Below, in pieces: positions 33,121 to 44,683 of a DNA stretch of 64,000 nucleotides. Below the pieces are notes generated by a model that was not told the DNA's origin, searched no databases, and saw only the letters and a program-made list of their open reading frames with translations. Origin of the DNA: Owenia fusiformis (taxonomy: Eukaryota > Annelida > Polychaeta > Sabellida > Oweniidae). Made by a program: the position numbers and the translations under genes. Position 1 is the first letter of the stretch, and every line of letters begins with the position of its first letter. The stretch covers positions 37,289,936-37,353,935 of the forward strand of contig CAIIXF020000006.1 in assembly GCA_903813345.2 (NCBI GenBank), read 5' to 3'.

Positions 33121-33256
33121 TTATTGAATGATTTGAAGTGCACTACAGGATATATTCTGCTTGAGAAATTCCGTTTTGGAATGAGACAAAGTCGAGTGCC
33201 AATACAGAATATCGAGACAGAATATATCCTGTATTGCACTTCAAATCATTCAATAA
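33121..33256. repeat. Hairpin with 39-bp arms
   Basis: 33121-33159 (ttattgaatgatttgaagtg ...) and 33218-33256 are reverse complements with at most one or two mismatches, around a 58-bp loop. Non-coding; probably a small MITE. Confidence 0.7.
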
Positions 33257-33265
33257 CATTTTTAT

Positions 33266-34059
33266 CGTGTGATCTTAAGCCAATACATTTTACTCAGGAG
33301 ATAATCCCTGAGAATTATTCTGTATTCTCTGTACCGCTACTGAGATCGTCCCCTCCGTACCAATATTTTTTGTATTGCTAGGGAGATGATCAATCGGGAC
33401 AATCTCAGTAGTAATACAGGTTGGTACAGCACAGGAACTGACCAATCAGAGGGCTTCACTTTACAGATCATACGATAAATTGGTGTATCTACTTGACATT
33501 CATCATTGATTGCACACACAACAGAGTAATTGGTGAAAAGAAAGAGATGTGTTGCTGGATATTTTCAATGTTAATTTTTTATTTTTAAATTTTGCCAGTA
33601 AATATGGCACAATTCAATCATTTATTTTTTGATGCAGCATTATGATATGTGTATTCACGTACAATGTTATTACAAACAACAAGCCTTCTAATACACTACG
33701 TGTACATATTAGGACTCCCAACAGTGGCTAGGGAGGTCGCTTTCAGTCACTTTTTGATATAAAATTGTCACATGTCATTTTAAATTTGACTAGTCATATT
33801 TTGTTAGTTTCATTCATTTCTAGGCTATCAAAGCATTTAATGCAACAAATCACATGTTATATTCAATGTTTGTTCAGTTTGATAATAAGTCAGAATATTA
33901 AGTGACCTTAACTTGAATCCATATACATATACGAGATGAATCACCAAGTGCAGTAATTATACTTTTTTACACTATTTAAAATGCAGACAAAGTCTTAACA
34001 ATTCCAGTAAATGTCCCTCACCACTAAGTCATCAGCATATAAAATTTGAACCAAACCTG
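33266..34059. other. Non-coding MASTL intron sequence
   Basis: No gene or repeat of note. Short inverted words near 33300-33420 ('tactgagatcgtccc' and 'gggacaatctcagta') suggest another small hairpin. Confidence 0.4.
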
Positions 34060-34063
34060 TTAA

Positions 34064-34791
34064 GGTACTATGGAAGTTAACAGGAAATGACGAAACAGGA
34101 AGTGACAAAAATTTTGCATTTCTAGACATTTTTGAACAAAGATAACAGAGTTCTGGTTTGACCTCCAGTCAATTTAACTATTTCCACATATCATTTACAT
34201 GACCAGGATCACAATGTGCATGGTCAGAATGACCCCAAACATGATGAAATAACCTTTTTAGCCAGCTAAAAGTAGGAGCTAGGGAAGGTCACTGAACAGA
34301 ATATTTTGAATTTTTCAGAAAATGTGCCCAATATAATGCTCTAACTGATACAATCTTTGAAATTTTAGAAAATTGTCTTTAAAAAATGGCGGTCATAAAA
34401 AGGAAAATAGATCGCTTTTCAAATCAGTTTTTTCATAATTTTTCTTTTTCTATGAATGCTATCAAATTTTCAAAGATTGTATCATTTAGAGCAATATATT
34501 AGGCACATTTTCTGAAAAATTCGAAAGATTCTGCTCAGTGACCTTTCCTACTTCCTTCTTTTAGCTATTTTTCAGTCACGTTTTCAGAGGGCTGAAAAGG
34601 TTATTTCATCATGTTTAGGGTCATTCTGACCATGAACATTGTGATCCTGGACCTGTAAATGGTATTTGGGACTAGTTGAATTGACTGAAGGGCAAAACAG
34701 AACTCTGTTATCTTGGTTCAAAAAATGTCTTAAAATGCAAATTTTTTTGTCACTTCCTGCTTTGTCATTTCCTGTTAACTTCCATAGCACC
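34064..34791. mobile_element. 728-bp foldback element with TTAA flanks
   Basis: Arms of about 320 bp (34064-34390 and 34470-34791) are inverted copies at high similarity; the outer end GGTACTATGGAAGTTAACAG is mirrored at the right. TTAA stands directly outside both ends (34060-34063, 34792-34795), as in piggyBac-type insertions, though the terminal bases are not the usual piggyBac CCY. Non-coding. Confidence 0.7.
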
Positions 34792-34795
34792 TTAA

Positions 34796-35170
34796 ATGGT
34801 ATTTGAATCATAGAAATTACATATATTTTCTAAATAAAATGGTGGCCATTTTATATTGAGTGGCTATATTGGAACTTCTTTCCTGAGCAAAGGTCCTATG
34901 GCCTTACAGCATTAGTCCATACTAAATCCATTCACTGGAATTTAACAACCATTCATTGCAACTACCATTTGACCTGCATAATAGCACTTAAAGCATGATA
35001 CTAGTTACAAATGTTTACTAAACAAAGAAAATAAGCTTATTGGTTTCATTAGTTTCAAAATGACCCCTTGTGTGAGTTGTTGGTTATATAATACAATGCA
35101 GTCATATGAAATACTATCCTCTGATTGATAGAAGTTGACACACCTTGCCTAGCTATGTGTGAATAGTTTA
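34796..35170. other. 3' flank of UGT-B
   Basis: From about 35030 it aligns with the 3' flanks of UGT-A (7715-7868) and UGT-D (46090-46245), including 'gtgtgagttgttggttatat'. No gene. Confidence 0.6.
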
Positions 35171-36399
35171 TTAATCATATTTGACCTTCTGATAAGAGAA
35201 TATGAAGCAAATGACTTTCTTGACTATAATAACCAGAACAGTTCCAATTATAATGCAAACACAACACACTAGTGCTATGATGTCGAGCAAATAGTATTGG
35301 AAGAAATTCAGTTCATTAGCAGCTTGGGATCGTAAATGGGGTGCACCCTTGTGGCGTATTACATATTCAGCCCAGTAGACAAGTTTGTCCTTTGGTGGTA
35401 TGGGTTGATCATGGTATATAGCAGCAGCTCTTTCAGCATTCGCCTTGTATGTTTTATTCTCTATAACCTCCTTCATGGCTCGTTGAAACTTCTTGCTGGT
35501 GATTCCTTCCAAAGAAACAGTTTGACCAGATTTTACTCTATGGGAGAGTTTCTGGCAATAGAAAGGCTGATCCCAAAAGAATGGTACTCCAATCACAGGG
35601 AGGGCATAATGCAAAGCTTGAAAGCTGGATGAAGCTCCACAGTGTGTCACAAATAGTTTAGTAGCAGGTTGATTCAACAGGCTTTCTTGAGGTATCCATT
35701 TACTCAATATCGTATTATTTCCAAGACCTTCTGGTGTGGGGCCTTCGTAACTCCAAATCACAGTTTGTGGCATTGCAGCAAATGCTTTGGCAAATGTGGT
35801 TCGAAGTTCTGGCCAGAGTCTACGGAACATTGAGCCAAAGCTCACAACAATTATCCCATGTTTTCCAGCTTTCTCAATAATTTTGGCATAGTGTCGATCT
35901 AAAGGCTTTGGGTTTTCGAGGAAAAATCCTTCTACAGATATAACATGTGGCATTAAGGGAAGTGGGTAATGAAGTGCATCATTTCTGTTCATAAAGACCA
36001 GAGAGGCAATTTTGTCAGCATTCTCTATGTAATCACAGGCATCTCCATAATCCAGTTCTTTACATATCTCAAAAGATTTACTGAACAATTTCCTGTTCAC
36101 ATTTTGAAGTTTAAAATAGTCCCAAACATTGAAGACTCTTTCTGAGAAAGACAAAATGTCCGAGTATGGTTCAACATAAGCAGAAACATATGCAAGATTA
36201 AATCTTTGTACAAGATTTGCATCAAAACTCATTGGTCCCCAGTTTTCATAAAGAATCAATGGAATATTGAAAGTTGCAGCTATAATCCTTGACACCATCA
36301 TAAGCTCATCGCTTATTATCAAGTCAAACTTTGCACTCGCAATCTTTTTCCAAACAGTTTTGTCTTTCAGAGGATGGGAAATTAAATCAAAATATATAG

Positions 36400-37243
36400 T
36401 GTTACAGTAGTGAGCTACATGCATATTATATTCTACTATATTCACCTATAGTTTAATTTGTAATGTATGTTTGCTGTATATGTTGAGCTATTCTTTATTG
36501 GAGATCTTGGGTCAAGGTCACAATGACATTATACACTGTATCTTGTAAACAAAACTGAACTGAATGACTCATTAACCCTTGACCATCCAGATAGTTCTAG
36601 AAATTATAACCATTCATTAAAATTTAATCATGTCACTAAAGATGTCCAATCAAAACTCAACAAGTAGTCTTAGTTCTAGAAGATTCTTTCTAGATGATTC
36701 TTTCACACTATAAATAAAACTGCAAAGTGGACTCAGTAGCAGATAATTAAGTAATCATAACTGGACATCTCAAAGGAACTAAATAAAGCAGAATTTCAAA
36801 GTTGATCAAAAGACATCTTCTTAGCAGAAAATAACAGACACATACTGTGGGAACATTTATAACACTACAAACATACAACCTGAGGACTTTATATGGACAT
36901 ATATTATAACACACTCTATATACGGATTATCATCAAACATTTGTGGATTATCATCAAACATTATTGGATACGAACATTATAGGATTACAACAAACATTAT
37001 TGGATTATTACAAACATTGGAGAGCTATTAACGATTATTGAATCATTTCGTGATCTGGAACATTCTCAAGGATCATCAACGACATTTATCGACATCAAGA
37101 ATAAGCCGTATCATTGATTGGACATCACTTAAGTATTAAACCTCCTTTATATTATTGTTATATTATTTAGTTTTCAAAATATAAATATATTGTTATCATA
37201 TTTTAATTGCTGTTTTTACTTTCTGTTATTTTCGAACGTAACA
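36400..37243 (+). repeat. 5' LTR (844 bp)
   Basis: Starts TGTTACAGTAGTGAGC and ends TTCGAACGTAACA. Same length and, as far as I can read, the same sequence as 41012-41855. It contains a probable TATA box and two short direct repeats with 'ggattatcatcaaacat'. Confidence 0.95.
36708..36719 (+). promoter_or_regulatory. Probable TATA box of the 5' LTR
   Basis: CTATAAATAAAA, about 310 bp into the LTR and upstream of the R/U5 part; the same element occurs in the 3' LTR near 41320. Confidence 0.5.
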
Positions 37244-37248
37244 GAAAT

Positions 37249-37266
37249 TGGGGGCTTGTCCGGGAT
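37249..37266 (+). other. Primer-binding site, tRNA-Pro type
   Basis: TGGGGGCTTGTCCGGGAT, five bases after the 5' LTR. It differs at one position from the well-known 18-base tRNA-Pro primer-binding site of gammaretroviruses, so tRNA-Pro is the likely primer for minus-strand synthesis. Confidence 0.85.
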
Positions 37267-37340
37267 TCAACTACAACAAGCTAAAATTCAAATATTTCAA
37301 AATTCGAAAATTATATTGTGAAGACAGCAATTAACTGAAA

Positions 37341-40340
37341 ATGAGTTTTGAGGTTGAGACATTCTTAGAAGCGCCCTCTTTGGAGGAATTTGATGATTTA
37401 AAGAAAACTGAACTTCTGGCAATTGCGAAACATGTTGGCCTGTCAGTCAAAAGCTCATACAATAAAGGTACAATTAAAAACTTTGTACTTCAATATTTGG
37501 TCGCAGAATCACTTCTGCCTGAGGAGCCAGCCCAGCATGTCGAGCATACTGATCCTACTAGGCTTAAAGAACTTGAATTGAGAGAGAAAGAGTTAGAAAT
37601 TCAAAAAGAAAGAGAAATTAGGGAATTGAGAGAAAAAGAGTTGCAAAATGAAAAAGAATTGAGAGTGAAAGAGTTAGAAATTCAAAAAGAAAGAGAAATT
37701 AGAGAATTGAGAGAAAAAGAGTTAGAAATGCAAAATGAAAGAGAAAAAAGAGAAAATGAAAGACAAATGAGAGAACAAGAAATTCAGAGAGAAATTGAAT
37801 TAAAACGTCTTGAGATAGAAGCTCAATCCAAATCTGAGGAACATGCTACTATGCATCAACATTTTGAAAATAGGTTTGACGCTTCAAAATTTCTCAAATT
37901 TGTACCTAAATTTCAAGAGAAAAATGTTGATAAATACTTTACACATTTTGAAAAGGTTGCTCAGAGCCTAGACTGGCCTAAATCTGCATGGCCAGTTATG
38001 CTCCAGAGTGTATTCATTGGCAAAGCAAGTGAAATATTTGCCTCTCTCTCAGCAGAAGCATGCTCTGATTATGACCTAATTAAAAATGCAATTCTTAAAG
38101 CTTATGAACTAGTGCCAGAAGCTTACAGACAAAAATTTAGAAATGCCCACAAGCAGAGTGACCAAACCCATGTTGAGTTTGCTCGAGAGCAAGAGCAGCT
38201 TTTTGACAGGTGGCTTGTCTCTAAAGATGTATCTGAAGAGTTTAAAAAGCTCAGAGAGCTTATGCTAATAGAACAATTTAAAAACTGTGTTCAGTATCAC
38301 ATTAGAACTTACTTAGATGAACACAAGGTAGAAACTTTAAGTCAAGCTGCCACCCTGTCTGATGATTATGCTCTTACTCATAAGGGTAGTTTTATCAAGG
38401 GCAATCCTAACTTTAGAGGTTATCAAGGTAACAAACCTTCATATGATACAAAATCAAACCAGTCCTCATCATCAAATACATCAAACAAAGCAAAAGACCA
38501 GTCTAATTCATCACAGAGTTCTAGCTCAAAATCAGATCAATCAAAATCGTCAGGTCCAACATCAAATGTCACCTGTAACTATTGTAAAAAGCCTGGTCAT
38601 CTTATTTCTGAATGCTATAGGATTAAGAATAGAAGAGAGATGTCTGGTTCTGCTCATTCAAATGGTTGTGCTACAGTTCCCATTTCAAGAAAGCCCATTG
38701 TTTGGGATTCATATACTCATACTGAGAAATCCACTCATGGTGATATTATGGAGGATTATAAGCCTTTCATGTCCGAAGGATCTGTGTCACTGTCAAGTGA
38801 TGGTACCAATTCAAAGCCAATTAAGATTCTTAGAGACACGGGTGCATCTCAGACTTTGTTGTTAGAAGGCGTCCTTCCTTTATCTGAGGAGTCATTCACA
38901 GGTACCCATATTTTGATGCAAGGCATTGAATTAGGATTTACTAAAGTTCCCCTCCATCGTATTCATATCACGTCTGAGTTAGTCAAAGGGCCAGTTATTG
39001 TTGGTGTTAGGCCACAACTTCCTGTTGAAGGAGTCGCATTGCTTTTAGGCAATGATTTAGCTGGGGGTAAGGTATCATTAGACCCCATTGTTTCTGATCA
39101 GCCTTGTTCTATTGAGGATTCTGTCCAAGAGGACTCTGATATATATCCTGCTTGTGCTGTTACTAGGGCTATGGCTAAAAAGTTAGCTAATAGCGGGGAT
39201 TCGTCTGTGGGAGATGACTTTGATAGTGGGTTTTTAAGCTCCTTGTTTGATGATGAATGTCACTCACCACTTGTTAAAGATGATCCTTATCCTATTTTAA
39301 AGGCACATTCTTCATTGAAACAGCCTTCTGTTCAAGCCAAGCAGTCATCTATTGAGGCAAATTCTTCATTGAAAAAGCCTATTGCCAGAGGTGATTCACC
39401 TTCTGAGCAGGATCACTATTTTAATGCGGTTTCGCCCGCTCTTGCTAGTCCTGATGAAGTTTCATCTTCTTCTGCTAGTGTTCATGAGGTTTCATCCCCT
39501 CCTTGTTCTGAGGTTTCATCCTCTTCGAGTTCTGAGGTTTCATCCTCTATTTCTGATAGTGATTCTTTGAAAAATGATCCTCATTCTAAACACATGTTAA
39601 TTTATGAACAAGAGCATGATCCATCACTCATTGATCTTCATAAAAGATGTCTTACTATTGATGAAGCTGACAAGGTCCCTGTTTGTATCTACAAAAAGGA
39701 TGGCATATTAATGCGAAAGTGGAGACCTCCTGAAGCTTCCCCAGAAGACGATTGGGCAATTGTACATCAAATTGTTGTCCCAAAATCATATCATAAGGAA
39801 ATCTTGAGTCTAGCTCATGATTCTCCCATGGCAGGTCATTTAGGAGTAACTAAAACATACCATAAAATACTCAATCATTTCTATTGGCCCAAATTAAAAC
39901 AAGATGTCCAAGAGTATTGTAGGTCTTGTCATACATGTCAAATGGTAGGGAAACCTAACCAGAAAATTCCAATTGCTCCTTTACACCCTATACCTGCATT
40001 TGATGAGCCATTTAGTAAGGTTCTTATTGATTGTGTTGGTCCATTACCAAAAACAAAATCTAATAATCAATATCTGCTCACTATTCTGTCTATGGCCACA
40101 CAGTTTCTAGAAATAAAATCACTCCTTATGCTTAGAAATAGCAAAACCAAGTATATTGTGAAATCACAAATCAACAATTTCACATTAGTTGGGCTACCAA
40201 AGGAGCTCATATCTGACTTACAATCTAACTCAGTGCTGAATGATTTCATTTGCATTGATAAAACTACCCCTGTGAGGTGTAGAGAGCTACACATGATGAA
40301 AAAGTATGTTGAGCGTGATAAATTTCTTTACTCAACATGA
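37341..40340 (+). CDS. Gag-protease-partial integrase polyprotein, RT absent
   Basis: An open frame of 999 codons. Order: an N-terminal segment (1-70), a long E/K/R-rich coiled coil (about 75-175), a Gag capsid-like region (180-350), a Ser/Asn-rich linker, zinc knuckle CX2CX4HX4C (about 412-425), protease DTGAS (about 499), a Ser-rich spacer with EVSSSSSSEVSSS repeats (about 700-750), the integrase HHCC finger (about 826-866), and the start of the integrase core with D in LIDCVGPLP (about 895). The core degenerates around SDLQSNSV (about 957), the third catalytic residue is missing, and the protein ends soon after MMKKYVERDK, a stretch that in the 161-4480 element lies between IN and RT. So the end of IN plus all of RT and RNase H are deleted, while the order PR-IN is Gmr1-like. 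Confidence 0.9.
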   Translation: MSFEVETFLEAPSLEEFDDLKKTELLAIAKHVGLSVKSSYNKGTIKNFVLQYLVAESLLPEEPAQHVEHTDPTRLKELELREKELEIQKEREIRELREKELQNEKELRVKELEIQKEREIRELREKELEMQNEREKRENERQMREQEIQREIELKRLEIEAQSKSEEHATMHQHFENRFDASKFLKFVPKFQEKNVDKYFTHFEKVAQSLDWPKSAWPVMLQSVFIGKASEIFASLSAEACSDYDLIKNAILKAYELVPEAYRQKFRNAHKQSDQTHVEFAREQEQLFDRWLVSKDVSEEFKKLRELMLIEQFKNCVQYHIRTYLDEHKVETLSQAATLSDDYALTHKGSFIKGNPNFRGYQGNKPSYDTKSNQSSSSNTSNKAKDQSNSSQSSSSKSDQSKSSGPTSNVTCNYCKKPGHLISECYRIKNRREMSGSAHSNGCATVPISRKPIVWDSYTHTEKSTHGDIMEDYKPFMSEGSVSLSSDGTNSKPIKILRDTGASQTLLLEGVLPLSEESFTGTHILMQGIELGFTKVPLHRIHITSELVKGPVIVGVRPQLPVEGVALLLGNDLAGGKVSLDPIVSDQPCSIEDSVQEDSDIYPACAVTRAMAKKLANSGDSSVGDDFDSGFLSSLFDDECHSPLVKDDPYPILKAHSSLKQPSVQAKQSSIEANSSLKKPIARGDSPSEQDHYFNAVSPALASPDEVSSSSASVHEVSSPPCSEVSSSSSSEVSSSISDSDSLKNDPHSKHMLIYEQEHDPSLIDLHKRCLTIDEADKVPVCIYKKDGILMRKWRPPEASPEDDWAIVHQIVVPKSYHKEILSLAHDSPMAGHLGVTKTYHKILNHFYWPKLKQDVQEYCRSCHTCQMVGKPNQKIPIAPLHPIPAFDEPFSKVLIDCVGPLPKTKSNNQYLLTILSMATQFLEIKSLLMLRNSKTKYIVKSQINNFTLVGLPKELISDLQSNSVLNDFICIDKTTPVRCRELHMMKKYVERDKFLYST

Positions 40341-41011
40341 GCTTGTGCTCTTAGCTCATAGGCCAAACTTGTATGTCAATGACAACTATACATGTATGTT
40401 ATTCAAGAGTCAGATATTGTAAATTATAATGATTAACTCATGAAGATTATATTATATGGTAGGCAAATTAGAGATTTGTGATAACTGTCACTTTATTTTA
40501 ACAATGTATAAAAACATTTGCCTAAATAGTGAAATTGATATTATATGAACTACAAGAATGTTTCTAGATTATGTGAGCATTATAGGTAATCTTTAAATAG
40601 TGTCACAAGATTACTTGATAACATCAGAGTGTACTATTAGAAATACTTACATAAGATCATGTGATAATTTAAAACATTGTACTAGTTTAGTGTTTGTCAG
40701 ACTCAAAAATGTATGCTATTGTACATGTTATATGATCTATTGCGTGTATTGTATTTATGACTTAATGGATAACTTATGTAGATACTATTGTAGTATATGA
40801 TTACAAGAACATTATATGTTATTAGATTGTACTCACACTGTAACGATAGAAAGTATAAAATACTTGTAAACATACTGCACATAAAAAGACTATTGTAAAC
40901 AAATATTATGTAAGTCTCAACCTCACTTTTAGAAATTGTAACGCTCGCTACTCAAGATATTATTGTAAAAGTTTTTCATTGCATTCAAAACTTTTCTTTT
41001 AAGGAGGGAGG
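40341..41011 (+). other. 3' non-coding region of LTR element with polypurine tract
   Basis: No ORF of interest. Ends in the purine tract aaggagggagg (41001-41011) immediately before the 3' LTR. Confidence 0.8.
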
Positions 41012-41855
41012 TGTTACAGTAGTGAGCTACATGCATATTATATTCTACTATATTCACCTATAGTTTAATTTGTAATGTATGTTTGCTGTATATGTTGAGC
41101 TATTCTTTATTGGAGATCTTGGGTCAAGGTCACAATGACATTATACACTGTATCTTGTAAACAAAACTGAACTGAATGACTCATTAACCCTTGACCATCC
41201 AGATAGTTCTAGAAATTATAACCATTCATTAAAATTTAATCATGTCACTAAAGATGTCCAATCAAAACTCAACAAGTAGTCTTAGTTCTAGAAGATTCTT
41301 TCTAGATGATTCTTTCACACTATAAATAAAACTGCAAAGTGGACTCAGTAGCAGATAATTAAGTAATCATAACTGGACATCTCAAAGGAACTAAATAAAG
41401 CAGAATTTCAAAGTTGATCAAAAGACATCTTCTTAGCAGAAAATAACAGACACATACTGTGGGAACATTTATAACACTACAAACATACAACCTGAGGACT
41501 TTATATGGACATATATTATAACACACTCTATATACGGATTATCATCAAACATTTGTGGATTATCATCAAACATTATTGGATACGAACATTATAGGATTAC
41601 AACAAACATTATTGGATTATTACAAACATTGGAGAGCTATTAACGATTATTGAATCATTTCGTGATCTGGAACATTCTCAAGGATCATCAACGACATTTA
41701 TCGACATCAAGAATAAGCCGTATCATTGATTGGACATCACTTAAGTATTAAACCTCCTTTATATTATTGTTATATTATTTAGTTTTCAAAATATAAATAT
41801 ATTGTTATCATATTTTAATTGCTGTTTTTACTTTCTGTTATTTTCGAACGTAACA
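41012..41855 (+). repeat. 3' LTR (844 bp)
   Basis: Same length as the 5' LTR and no difference noticed in a side-by-side reading, implying a very recent insertion. Followed by the second target copy atag. Confidence 0.95.
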
Positions 41856-42211
41856 ATAGGTAGTACAGTGTCAAAGGCATCCACAGCATCCCCTATTAAG
41901 CTGACAATATGATCCTGATTCAAAGTATTTATGTCCTTGGATGGATCAACAGGTGGCTTCTTGAAATGTAAGACATTAAATGTTTTGTTCATATTATTTG
42001 TCTCACCTAATTTAAACAAAGCATCATGTTCAATCTGATCAGAGAGCAAGAGGCTTACTTCATGTCCAGCATTCATCATAATTCGTCCAATATTTATTGT
42101 ATTCCTCATTCTGCTATTATAGCCGAAATCCACTGGTACAACGAGAATATTTCCACATTCACAAAGAGATGAACACAAAATGACTGATAACAAAAGTCCT
42201 GTGAAATCCAT

Positions 42212-43734
42212 CTTTTAATACTGTATATCACTGTAATTCTTAACATATAACTCACTAGTTCAACACATTATTTTTGATTCACTTGTGCTTGACATTGGTA
42301 TATGAACAAATAACACATATACCCTCTGGTCAAAAAATTATGTGCATCATCATCTACTATTTACAACTTTTAAAAAATGATTTTTATATTAATTTTAATA
42401 GACTAAGCAGCAAGGATTTACAACTGTCTCTTCAATTCATAATAAAATCTTCAATTGCAATTGCAAAAATAATACCATTTATAATATACATGTATATGAT
42501 ATTTACTTTAGAAATTCCTGCTGATGCACAATTCTTTGGACCAGAGGGTATGCTGATCTTTGCTACCAATAGAGTATATAGCAGTTGTAACAACTAGAGA
42601 GCAATGACTTGTTTATCACACTTGAAGAATAAAGCCCCAAAATACATTATTTATGAGGTGTTAGGTCACATTGACATAACATATGTATCTCATACAGAAC
42701 TCACAAATAAAGTGTATACTAAAGACTAAATACAGGGTATCCAAGTCAGGGCATCTGTTATTTGCCAAGACCTGTTTTATTCATATCATTACCAGCTTGC
42801 CTAATATTGCATATTATCCCATGGTTAGAAGGATATAGATCGAATATCACGTGAAGATAAATTTGATATATGGATCAGGATATCATTTTTCAGCAAAAAA
42901 TCCCCAAACCATTGAATATCACTTTTGAAACCATCAAATATCACTTTGAAACCATTCAAACCTTTTAAAAGGTGATATAAGGGTGTCAAAAGTGATATCC
43001 GATGGTTACGATTTTTTTTAAATTAATTTTTGATTTCTATAAAAAACAAAAAACCTTTAAAAACTTACCTTTTTTAGATACGATGAATGGCAAACGCTAA
43101 TTGTAAACCATATATGTTGTATGTCATAAGAAAAACAAACACTATATGTTCCAAACCCACGATCTCACGTGAAAAGAAACAATGTCCAAATACCCTTTCC
43201 TCCATCATTCAAGAACCAATATCACAATCCAAGACCAGAACACCAACGTATAGGTATAAAAAAGGGACATTTCAATCATACTGAAGTCATTACAATACAT
43301 GTTGAAGAAAAATTAGAAATTGATAGCCAATACTCATGTATGTATGTATATATTTATTGTCCTTTACAAAAAAGGTGATTTATTCATGCAATTATAAAAA
43401 GATTAATATGTACAAACAATCTAACAAACAAGCACCAAACAAATTCTAATCCATATAAATTGCCGACTTCAAGCCACTGCGTTGCCGTTTGGACAAAATA
43501 TATCAGATTAAACAGTTGTGTATGAATATGAAGAATACACCTTCCCCAAGGTTGGTATATTCAGAATAAATACTTAAAAAGTCCAGTGAGTTTCAAATGT
43601 TATAGAGGGTACCTTCCCCAAGGCTGGTACATCCATTTGTGATCATTTACGTATAACATACACATATAAAGTATGAGCATAAGTCAATAAAAAGTACCAT
43701 CAAATGACAATAATATATCATAATGTCATTGATT
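42212..43734. other. Upstream flank of UGT-B and intron spacer
   Basis: 42230-42720 is related to the upstream flanks of UGT-A and UGT-D ('accagagggtatgctgatct' against related words at 10170 and 48400). A small hairpin-like patch with 'atatcacttttgaaacc' and 'aaaagtgatatccgat' lies at about 42910-43000. Isolated 'accttccccaaggttggt' words occur at 43540 and 43610. No gene. Confidence 0.5.
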
Positions 43735-44683
43735 TAGGGTGTAGGGTTGGGGTATTTCTATATCCTGCATTTCTGAATCTGTAGTTGAACCACCATCAGG
43801 GTTTCATATTTCTACAATATTATACAACTACATCAAATTTGAGTATCCTTAAAGTCCGCATTAAAAAACGTTGTACCTAAGAAATAATATACAGGTACAA
43901 CGTTTTTAATGCCGCTTTAAGGATACTCAAATTTGATGTAGTTGTATAATATCGTAGAAATATGAAACCCCTGAGCTTGGTATATGCAGAGAAATACTTT
44001 AGAAACCAGAGAATTAAATCAGCTTTATAAAGGGTACCTTCCCCAAGGTTGGTTCGGTTAGAAGTGGAAAAAATGGTTACACATTACACATTAAACTCTG
44101 AACCTTCCCCAAAGTTGGTACTGTACATCCAGAATAGAAAGATATTAATCATAATTTCAGTAATATAGGATAGTCCCCTGGGGGCCCATGTACCTCCCTG
44201 AGGGCCACCCTCCACCACTGAATGAAGTTACATTTAAGTGTGTAACATCAAAAATAGAACTGTAGATACAAGTATTCATACAAACAGAGCATAATCACTC
44301 TCAAATGACGTGGTAAAGACAAAATCCAGCCACGGAGTTCATGGGAATTTCAAAGGGCCAACAACCATTCCCCAAGCCGTGGCCATAATCCATAAAACAC
44401 AATAATTCACAATGGTCATCAAGAAACTATGGGTGGTTTCAATATATATTTCTCAACAATCAATACTGTAGCTGGAACCTCAAAAGGTGTGTAGTGAAAA
44501 AATATGAGTTAAGTGCCAATTTCTTAAACAATTCCAACATCATTCAACATCTCAAGTGATAAAACCTGAAACTTCAAAAGCTAATTGGCATATAAAAGTC
44601 ATTACTCATGGTTCAGTCTATCCTGCAAAAGGAGATTTGTGCCTCAAAACCATCAATTTTAATGTCTAGTAAATATTACTTTA
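43735..44683. repeat. Duplicated 3' flank of UGT (block 2) with a new inverted duplication
   Basis: Counterpart of 6670-7546. Unlike that copy, a stretch of about 75 bp with 'actacatcaaatttgagtat' is present twice in opposite orientation (about 43803-43875 and 43900-43975), forming a hairpin. The third copy of the 260-bp repeat lies at about 44036-44292. Confidence 0.75.

Larger units (their letters stand above)
36400..41855 (+). mobile_element. Young LTR retrotransposon lacking RT and RNase H, inserted in UGT-B
   Basis: A complete insertion of 5456 bp: two 844-bp LTRs that look identical on reading, ends TGTTAC...GTAACA, target duplication atag (36396-36399 and 41856-41859), primer-binding site, one gag-PR-partial IN ORF, and a polypurine tract. 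The empty site can be read from the UGT paralogues. RT and RNase H are absent although the copy has just moved, so it must have used enzymes from a related element. Confidence 0.95.
35171..42211 (-). pseudogene. UDP-glycosyltransferase UGT-B split by an LTR retrotransposon
   Basis: Two host pieces, 41856-42211 (N-terminus with signal peptide, MDFTGLLLSVILCSSLCECG) and 35171-36399 (remaining 409 codons, signature FVTHCGASSSFQAL, C-terminal membrane helix, tail KVKYD). Together, counting the 4-bp target duplication once, they make 1581 bp, exactly the 526 codons plus stop of UGT-A, and the frame is continuous across the junction. The gene shows no other damage, so it was intact until the insertion. 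It is the only copy here that keeps His in the T-H-C-G part of the donor signature. Expression of the full protein is not possible unless the element is spliced out. Confidence 0.93.

Noticed and set aside
38362-38865. 167-codon ORF inside the RT-less element
   Set aside because: It is an alternative frame of the gag linker with low-complexity composition; the long frame carries all recognised motifs.
39382-39570. Short repetitive ORF rich in FHPLL
   Set aside because: It is the frame-shifted reading of the Ser-rich spacer in the gag-PR-IN ORF.
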